Source of the DNA: Mantis religiosa | Lineage: Eukaryota > Arthropoda > Insecta > Mantodea > Mantidae | NCBI GenBank assembly: GCA_030765055.1 | Contig: CM060958.1 | Span: forward strand, 80,856,068 to 80,920,067 | Direction of reading: 5' to 3' | Length of the DNA stretch: 64,000 nucleotides | Part shown: positions 57,427 to 64,000 of the stretch, in pieces | How the letters are laid out: the number at the start of each line of letters is the position of its first letter | How positions within the stretch are numbered: position 1 is the first letter of the stretch | Program-made: the position numbers and the translations under genes | Notes under the pieces: generated by a model | The model's database searches: none | Told to the model about the DNA's origin: nothing | The model's input: only the letters and a program-made list of their open reading frames with translations

Positions 57427-58854
57427 CCCTTTCGCCGATATGGACGTCATATGACGTCCAAGTTAAAAGGCCCCAAACCGATATGGACGTGTATAGACGT
57501 CCTGCGCATACATGCATTTAATGCTCATGTAACGCCAATTATTTTAATCTTGCTGTTTTACAATGAATTTAAATTAGTTCTATAAGGATTGTAAACGTAT
57601 CCTTAAAGGTTTCTTTTTGAATTGTACACCTCCAAACCTGGATAAACACCCAAGGGCACATCTGCAGATTCACACCCAATAATATTGGTTTCCTTGCGAA
57701 CTTCTTTTTCGCAACACACTACACATTTTCGAAATGGTTACAAGTTTTTTGGGTGTGGGTGGTATACTTTTAGGAAAGTGTTTTCTCTCAAGTATGAGGG
57801 ATGATGTGGTGAATTTTGCCACCCCCTAGTATAAAGAGGCCTCTGAGTATTATAATACTCAATTAGGTTACGAGCTCTTTATACGCGCAAGTACAGGTAG
57901 ATGAATGTCTTTTACAGCTCTGAAAATTACTAAACAACTGTGCATAGTTACATCCAGTGGTATAAAAATACTTTTTTTTTACCATTTAACTCTTTTCCGT
58001 AAAGAGGGATAGCTGGTAATAGCTGATCCGTATCACGCATATTTGACCCGCCATTTCCCCAAACAATGGAGTAGCTAACATGCCAGCTGTAGACCAATAC
58101 ACGTCACTGCTACGTATGTCCTAAACATCTCCATAATCGTACAACAAATCTTCCAGATTTTCTACAGTAATATCAGAAGCCTGTACACATCATACCCAAG
58201 CTAATTTATTTGCTACATTACCGGGATAAGTCATGGTTAACATTGAAATTTAACAATTTCAAATGTGCCATACATTTAGCTCTTGATAGCTTCAAGAAAT
58301 CACTGAACAAAGAGAGAGTATAAATATCTGAAATACAGAGCGAAAACTGCTGCATAAGGCTACCAGAAACCTTGGTTGAGAAACACTGTAATAACAGATG
58401 CTGACAGAGTTTTCATTCCAGTGTGGGAGTGTGTGACGCAACATATTCTCGTCATATTATCGCTTGGCATAGCATAAATAAACTAAACTTGAACCTGAGA
58501 AGTCGCTTACGTAGCTATACATACATACTATAGCTCGTATACACACAAAACAAAGTGATTCACATATTAGGCGCGTTCGGCACAAAGAATGGCTTTTGCT
58601 ACAGTGAAACAAAGTAGTGAAATTTCAACAATTTATTAATTTAGTCTCTACTTTATTGTTACTGTAGATTTATACTGCCTTTAATGAGTTTTAAACCAGT
58701 TTTTGTTTCGTTTAAATAGCTTAATAAATACGGAAGATACGGAATTGTATTTATGATGCATTTTTACAGCATTTAACAATTTAAATGTCCTGTTCTGTTT
58801 ATTGGGTATCCGTTGCCGGCCCCTGAAGGGTTTAAATGGCCATCGGCGAAGCGG
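57427..58854. mobile_element. Non-autonomous piggyBac-like element
   Basis: TTAA at 57423-57426 and 58855-58858 flanks ends that read CCCTTTCGCCGATATGG and, reversed, CCGCTTCGCCGATGGCC. TTAA duplication with CC-start short inverted repeats is the piggyBac hallmark. Next to the left end is a perfect 20-bp palindrome TGGACGTCATATGACGTCCA (57441-57460), and GATATGGACGT recurs near 57480. No transposase frame is present in its 1.43 kb. Confidence 0.75.
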
Positions 58855-59470
58855 TTAATACAATTGGAATCACAATTGATTGATGTTTTGTTTCCAACTG
58901 TAAAGCTTTTTACATGGATCATCAAATTGTATATGCATAAAATTAATACAATAATATTTACAAACATGTTGACAAAATTGATGAGAAGTGTATATAGCAT
59001 ATTCTACCTAACCTGTTTTATATTCTTCCACAGAGTAAAACATTTTTTGTTATAAGTTTTAACAACCTTTAGTTTTGTTTTATTACTTGTTATCTGTTTA
59101 ATTTCAGCCGGTAGATAGTTATACAAATCTTTGCTATTTTCTATGCATTTGTTGTTTAGGATACCAGTAAGTCTGTTTCTAAAATTGCTCTGGTGTTATG
59201 TTTGTGGATGTTACTATTTTTGTTTCGATCATAAGCTTTTAATGTAAGTTTGATACACTATATATAACGAAGGTAATGTTAAAGTATTTAGCTTTTTAAA
59301 TGCATTTCTAAATTTGTCTCTTTTCTGTGTTCCTGACATCACACATATTGCTCTTGCTCTTTTTTGCAGCCTAAATAGTCCTAAAGCTAATGTTTTTTGT
59401 ACTGTGCCCCATAATACAATTCCATAGCTCAATTAACTAGTTTTATTACTTTTTAAACATGTCCATTCCA

Positions 59471-59695
59471 ATTCCTTTCTTGGAAGTGTTGAAAACAGTG
59501 TTATGATAAATTAACTTTAAAGAGAGACGATTAAAGACACTAAACAACACTTTTAAATTTTTCCGGAACATGTTTCTGAGGCTTTGCCTCTATCATCAGC
59601 CGGCTGATGATAGAGGCAAAGCCTCAGAAACATGTTCCAGAAAAATTTAAAAGTAAGTGTTGTTTAGTGTCTTTAATCGACTCTCTTTAAAGTTA
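59471..59695. mobile_element. Palindromic Penelope-type mini-element without spacer
   Basis: A perfect 12-bp duplication ATGTCCATTCCA (59459-59470 and 59696-59707) flanks it. A left tail (ATTCCTTTCTTGGAAGTGTT) precedes arms that meet at CCGG (59600-59603) with no spacer. Each arm has CTGATGA, T, a GAGGC-AAA-GCCTC hairpin, GAAAC and ATGTTC. On the minus strand CCGG before CTGATGA can pair with CCGG after the expected cleavage site. It inserted into the non-LTR relic. Confidence 0.88.
59563..59603 (-). ncRNA. Hammerhead-ribozyme-like core
   Basis: Minus-strand order: CCGG, CTGATGA (59599-59593), T, A, stem II, A, GAAAC, AT, GTT, CCGG (59566-59563). Stem I is four G-C pairs, stem II five pairs, stem III two pairs. 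T at the cleavage position is allowed by the NUH rule. Untested. Confidence 0.45.
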
Positions 59696-60020
59696 ATGTC
59701 CATTCCATTTCAATCTGCTGTCTATTACTAATCCTAAGAAGTTTGTGTCATTTACCTGTTGAATTTCTTTATTTCCTATTGTTAACTTTATATTTGTCTG
59801 TTTTGTGTTACTAAGACTGATTTGCATCCACTCTGTTTTGTTTGTTTAATATCATTTCTAAATTTTCTAAGTGTCTGATTACTTTTATTAGTAGAGTATT
59901 TGCCCTATTTTATACTTCTATTTCTGTTTTTCCTGTTATTAAAATTATGGTGTCAACTGCATAGCCTATCACTATTCCACCTGCTTCTTTTATTATTCTT
60001 TTATTAATAAGGTACTTGTG

Positions 60021-60349
60021 TTGCGGTTAGAGTGTTGTGTGCCTTGAAACTAAGCCCATATGAATCGAAAACATGGGACGGAAAAATAAGAAAACAGCAA
60101 AGGAAGAAAGATTGTAATACAATGCTTCCAAAATGGCACAGCATTAAAAAAATGGCTGAAACACTACATTGACCTATCACTACTGTTAATATTTACAGAA
60201 GTGCCAATAGACCCAAAAACATCCTAACCATTGCACATGTTTCGCTCATCTGCACATCCTAATTACCATCTGCCACTAACATAGAAAGGCGCAGATGAAA
60301 ACTTGCAACTTTTTTAAAACTACTTTTAAAGGCAAAAGCTATTTGTAGT
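60021..60349. other. Spacer, nothing recognised
   Basis: No gene or known repeat. Confidence 0.3.
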
Positions 60350-60560
60350 TGGTTTACTGATACCCGTCACTTTTTTATATTATTGAGAGACTAGTTTCAA
60401 AGGCAATCAATCACCTCCATTTTCAATCTCTTTTCAACTTGCATCTGTTGCTGTCTGCTCTCTCTCTGGTGGTGGAACTATGAACTTTTTTGTCAAATTA
60501 TCGACTGGTGGGATTTCGAAGTTCATTACGTGATCCTTATTTTTCCATATGAATATGAGT
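60350..60560 (-). mobile_element. Single-arm Penelope 3' end fragment
   Basis: It matches the minus arm at 18480-18690: GAGACTAGTTTCAAAGGC, CTCCATTTTCAATCTCTT, CTCTCTGGTGGTGGAACTAT and GTTCATTACGTGATCCTTAT. It encodes the last residues of the GIY-YIG frame and the 3' region. Confidence 0.8.
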
Positions 60561-60580
60561 AGTAAAGTGTTGGATTAGCC

Positions 60581-60675
60581 AATTTGACCTTGAAGTTCAT
60601 ACAATTTGACCTTGAATGACCTTTGAGGTCATGTAATTTGACCTTGAAGGTCATACAATTTGACCTTGAAGGTCA
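60581..60675. promoter_or_regulatory. Array of nuclear-receptor-type sites
   Basis: TGACCTTGA (complement TCAAGGTCA) occurs at 60585, 60607, 60639 and 60661, spaced 22, 32 and 22 bp. In two units it is the palindrome TGACCTTGAAGGTCA. TCAAGGTCA is the monomer site of the FTZ-F1/SF-1/ERR class of receptors. The array may simply be a 22-bp tandem repeat. Confidence 0.5.
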
Positions 60676-60780
60676 TGGTGCACCCTCTGGACTGGTTGCA
60701 TCCCCCGCGCACCTGACGCACTCCCAGGTACCCCCGTGCACCCTCTTGAATTTCTGCATCCCCCAGGCACCATGCGCCAC
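60676..60780. repeat. GC-rich tandem pair
   Basis: Two related units of type GGTGCACCCTCTGGACTGGT / CGTGCACCCTCTTGAATTTC, each followed by GCATCCCCC and GCGCACCTGACGC or a variant. Confidence 0.6.
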
Positions 60781-60850
60781 CTGATGAAGTTCTATTTTTA
60801 ATCGGCTGTTTCTAGCATGCGTGCCTCTACGCACGCGCGGCGCGTCGCAT
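60781..60850. repeat. Dispersed repeat, copy 1
   Basis: GAAGTTCTATTTTTAATCGG and CACGCGCGGCGCGT recur at 62920-62985 (GAAGTTCTATTGTTAATCAG, GTGCGCGCGGCGCGT). Confidence 0.6.
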
Positions 60851-60889
60851 TGGGAGGTTCACCTTTGGTACACCCCAAGTAGCGCCTAA

Positions 60890-61160
60890 TTGCATTCCAA
60901 AAATCCACCAAATACGCCATAAAAGGGTCTCTAAATACACAAAAAACTCTCTAAATACACCAAAAAAGCATAAATGTACTCCCTCAAGCCATTAAGTTTA
61001 ACCTGAAAAGCGTCTAAATTACACAAAAAACCAGTAAACACGTTCCAAATGCCCCTAAATACACCAAACCTATCCCAAATACACTCCAAGAAGCCTCCAA
61101 ATACAGCAAAAAGGGCCTAAGTACACCCCCAAGAAGCTCTTAATACTTCAAAAAGCAAGA
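60890..61160. repeat. Degenerate AAATACAC minisatellite
   Basis: Irregular 17-30 bp units built on CTAAATACACCAAAAA or CCAAATACACTCCAAGAAGC are repeated about ten times. The right part is also present in the direct repeats at 62095-62260. Confidence 0.7.
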
Positions 61161-61377
61161 AACTACGTCAGGTTATAACCTATTTCTGAAATGTATTACC
61201 GTATCTCATTGGTGAAACGCACGCTGTATCGAGTGAGTCGGGGATTCATATTTCAAACCTATTTATTCCAACGCTTTTACTTTGTAAGATGCGGTTATGA
61301 ATCAAATTTAAGTTTTTACTTGCATCTAACATATTCCTACATGTTTTCGGAGGGAATGCCGGAATGATGATGATCAT
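61060..61377. repeat. Direct repeat, left copy
   Basis: About 315 bp from AAACCTATCCCAAATACACT to GGAATGCCGGAATGATGATG. It matches 62168-62487 with a few changes and a small TTTATA insertion there. Confidence 0.9.
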
Positions 61378-61412
61378 GATGATGATGATAAGGATGATGA
61401 TGATGATGATGA
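61370..61412. repeat. (GAT)n microsatellite
   Basis: GATGATGAT units with small interruptions at the junction between the left direct repeat and the polymerase fragment. Confidence 0.9.
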
Positions 61413-62075
61413 TGCAATACATTTATCGGTAAGCGTACTTGGTTTGTACAAAACATTTTTTATGGTATGATCTCCGAACACTGTAATGCAATACCCGGGT
61501 AAGATGCCTTCGAAAGATTTCACATCGTCCAAGGAACATATTTCATCTCCCTTCCCTATAGACTGGCATAAAGCTTTTGCTATATCCAGTTGCATATACT
61601 CGCTCCTCTGAATACTGAGGTAAGCTTTATCGTGGTCTATCTTAGCTTTGCAAACGGCTGTTGCTCTAGCCAAACACATTCTGTCTGCATTTCGTATTTC
61701 TATTATTCCTTTATTCGTTTTGCATTCATCACACATTTTAAAGCACGAACCCCGGACTTCCTTCGTCCACACACAGTTTACTTTAAGAGGTCCCTTCATT
61801 AAAAAGTCCTTGTTACTTTGCATAACTCGCTCAATAGAGCGCAAAATGACATCCGGGTCTACCAGCTCAAATTTTCGAATGCTCATGTTAAATGGTCTAT
61901 CGGGATGTTGCCCATCCGTTATGGATATTCCCAACCACCCTAGTGAATTTTGTAGCAGGTTCTCGTTAACAAATTGTAAAAATTGCCAAAACATGCTATT
62001 AACCCAGTCCCTTGGATCTAGACTGTCAGGGATCAAGCGCACCACTATATCGGTTTCCGAGTATCCAGAATACAT
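61374..62075 (-). pseudogene. Maverick/adintovirus-type DNA polymerase B, N-terminal fragment
   Basis: A 233-codon minus frame shows the pattern that precedes the exonuclease domain in protein-primed family B DNA polymerases of Maverick/Polinton elements and adintoviruses: a CxxC-type segment followed by IRNADRMCLARATAVCKAKI, and SFEGILPGYCITVFG. It has no internal stop, but it lacks the exonuclease and polymerase palm and runs off at its C-terminus into a GAT microsatellite that adds a poly-Ser tail. The call rests on memory of the family. It is a fossil fragment, not a working gene. Confidence 0.6.
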
Positions 62076-62094
62076 TTTTTCATTGTTCTTTGCC

Positions 62095-62487
62095 TAAACC
62101 TATCCCAAATACACTCCAAGAAGCCTCCAAATACAGCAAAAAGGGCCTAAGTACACCCCCAAGAAGCCCCACCAAACCTATCCCAAATACACTCCAAAAA
62201 GCCTCCAAATACAGCAAAAAGGGCCTAAGTACACCCCCAAGAAGCCCTTAATAATTCAAAAAGCAAGAAACTACGTTAGGTTTTATATAACCTATTTCTG
62301 AAATGTATTACCGTATCTCATTGGTGAAACGCACGCTGTATCGAGTGAGTTGGGGATTCATATTTCAAACCTATTTATTCCAACGCTTTTCCTTTGTAAG
62401 ATGCGGTTATGAATCAAATTTAAGTTTTTACTTGCGTCTAACATATTCCTACATGTTTTCGGAGGGAATGCCGGAATGATGATGATG
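62095..62487. repeat. Direct repeat, right copy with partial duplication
   Basis: It begins with a 70-bp partial copy (62095-62165: AAACCTATCCC to AAGAAGCCCC) and then the full repeat parallel to 61060-61377, ending GGAATGATGATGATG. Confidence 0.88.
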
Positions 62488-62998
62488 TGTATAGAAGGTC
62501 CATGTAATCATAATTGTTCACAACCGTTTAAAACACCTTAATGACACCAAAACTGCAATTTCAGTTATATTTCAAACTGAACGCTACCAACACAATTCAG
62601 TACAAGCATGAAATTGCATCGTAAGCGGTCAGCAGAAAAACTGCTACACGTGTTTATTTTCTCCTCAAGCATTCAAAGAACATACAAAAACAATTTTAAC
62701 AATATGAAATATTTCGTAGCAAAAGAAGTAAAAAGTGTAATATCTTCAGCGTCCTTTCCTGTAAGTAGTAGCAGATTTCGTATTTATCATTAAAATAAAA
62801 GTGCATCCTGTATATGTACATTCTCAATCTCAATTTTCCAATACTTCTCTTAAAGGGAAAATCATTTCAAAGGACGGGCTGGTAGTTTCGGCCAAATTAT
62901 TGTTTCAAAATGTTCATTCTGTTGAAGTTCTATTGTTAATCAGCTGTTTCTTGCACACGTGTGCGCGCGGCGCGTTTTGTCTGAATATTTTTGAAAGA
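62488..62998. other. AT-rich flank with dispersed repeat copy 2
   Basis: 62920-62985 matches 60781-60850. Otherwise no feature recognised. Confidence 0.4.
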
Positions 62999-63240
62999 TT
63001 AACAATTTTTTGAAAGTTCAAAATTTTTTATTTTTTGAAAGATTAGCAATTTTTGAAACTTTAGATTTTTTAAAATCTTTGGGTTTTTATGAAATTTTAG
63101 GCAGTTTTTAGAAGTTTAGGCACTTTTGCAAAAATTAGGCATTTTTTTAGAGGGTTTAAGAAATTTTAGGAAATGTTGCAATGTTCAAAAATATTTCTAA
63201 ATTTCAGAACTTTGTGAAGTATTTAGAATTTTTTAAAATT
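62999..63240. repeat. Degenerate T-rich tandem repeat
   Basis: Irregular units built on TTTTTGAAANTTTAG and TTTTAGGCA repeat across the region, with no reading frame. Confidence 0.6.
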
Positions 63241-64000
63241 TAGCAGCTGCTTCCTCATCACCGTGCAGGAAGTTGTGTAAGCCGAAACACCCCACGCGTG
63301 CCAAATAGCAGGGTCAAATTATCCAATCAGCAGGGGAATAATGTTTTCTTTTATATAGTTTTGCAATGGTTTGTTTTACAGAATAAGCAAGTTCTGCTAT
63401 CGTCAGATCTGCCACGACAACAGCTCACAGGAAGTTGAGTAAGCAAAAGCACCAACACGTGCCGCGGAGTGTCAGAAATGTGAGGTGGGAAATTCTTGTG
63501 AGAGTGCTAATTAGGACAACAAGGAGCATCATTCATGTAAAAGTGTAAATTGAAGCTCTTAGATGAGAAATTCATGTAAATGTTTGAATTAGAGGATGCG
63601 AAATTCATTCATTAGAACACTGAGTTGAAAAATTCATGTGACAGTAATTTATATAACTTTTCCCTCCAGTTAACCCTTCCGAGATATTCCTTGTTATTTG
63701 TCTGAAATTTCCAATCGTTCTCTTAAAGGCAAAATGAATTCGGCTATAGCCGTTCAAAACAGACCAAAGTGCAACTGCACGCTCAGATATCCGCGCACCT
63801 GCAACAGGACACACTTTTGCAAGCTTGCATTTTTTTTTCTGTAACCCGTAAGTGTTACTGCTTTAAATGGCACACACACAAGCAGTTTTCTTTTTTCTAG
63901 AGCAGCGGACGTGCAACGTAAAAGCCAAGACAACAAACATTGCTGGAATGTACTCAAATACAATATAGGGAAATGTCTACTTTTCACACTCTCATCAATT
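63241..64000. other. Repeat-bearing flank, no gene recognised
   Basis: CAGGAAGTTGTGTAAGCCGA near 63267 recurs as CAGGAAGTTGAGTAAGCAAA near 63428, with ACACGTGCC or ACGCGTGCC following in each. 63683-63712 resembles 53512-53545. Overlapping minus frames at 63605-63987 have no recognised domain. Confidence 0.35.

Larger units (their letters stand above)
58870..60020 (-). pseudogene. Non-LTR reverse transcriptase relic split by a Penelope unit
   Basis: On the minus strand GIVIGYAVDTIILITGKTEI (near 59966) is the catalytic YADDT motif with Asp changed to Val. NFLGLVIDSRLKWNGH (near 59740) is the thumb. After the Penelope unit, SYGIVLWGTVQKTLALGLFR and LQKRARAIC (59432 down) with AFKKLNTLTLPSLYI form the C-terminal part. 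It is a CR1/jockey-like polymerase with several stops. Confidence 0.72.

Noticed and set aside
61374..61412. Poly-Ser end of the polymerase-like frame
   Set aside because: Produced by reading through the GAT microsatellite. Not a genuine protein terminus.

Overview
The window looks like non-coding, transposon-rich chromosome of an insect. The composition is AT-rich with long stretches lacking open frames. Host genes appear only as isolated exons with GT-AG borders, and the interspersed repeats are typical of arthropods: mariner, Harbinger, piggyBac, Penelope with GIY-YIG, jockey-type non-LTR elements, Ty3/gypsy and tRNA-derived SINEs. A short run of CCTAA/CCTCA pentamers recalls the insect telomere repeat. 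A cockroach, termite or stick-insect type genome is my guess from repeat content, not a proven assignment. No bacterial features, CRISPR array or rRNA gene were seen.

Host content. The one confidently recognised host gene is the last coding exon of holocytochrome c synthase (HCCS) at 56231-56471 on the minus strand. A candidate 5' exon with start codon and splice donor lies at 31150-31285 (minus). A candidate coding exon interrupted by an 11-G run lies at 4404-4800 (minus). The AT-rich stretch between 4 and 31 kb, with few old insertions, reads like intron or intergenic DNA.

Layout. 0-4 kb: Harbinger relic, decayed mariner, internally deleted mariner with perfect ends. 4-31 kb: mostly empty, with a young gypsy deletion derivative (8980-11246), tRNA-derived SINEs, a GC-rich retroposon interrupted by a Penelope dimer (18454-20074), and several palindromic Penelope mini-elements. 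33-40.5 kb: a graveyard in which an old gypsy element has a non-LTR element in its left LTR (itself hit by a SINE and by the GC-rich retroposon) and a Penelope copy in its right LTR. 42.5-47.4 kb: an almost full-length jockey-type element with target-site duplication. 47.6-55.6 kb: more non-LTR, SINE, mariner, Penelope and Mutator-like relics. 56-64 kb: HCCS exon, a non-autonomous piggyBac-like element, a non-LTR relic split by a Penelope palindrome, tandem repeats including an array of nuclear-receptor-type sites, and a Maverick/adintovirus-type DNA polymerase B fragment held between direct repeats.

The most interesting signal is a set of short palindromic units (at 7.5, 18.5, 21.6, 22.5, 24.4, 42.2, 50.2, 53.9 and 59.5 kb, plus single-arm copies). 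Many have a one-sided tail of about 30-50 bp and a 10-14 bp target-site duplication. Most carry, near the centre of each arm, a hammerhead-ribozyme-like layout: CTGANGA or a decayed form, a stem, GAAAC, and a two-base-pair stem III ending in GTC or GTT. One full Penelope 3' end in the window (39513-40143) has the same layout right after its GIY-YIG domain, which ties the mini-elements to Penelope-like retroelements.
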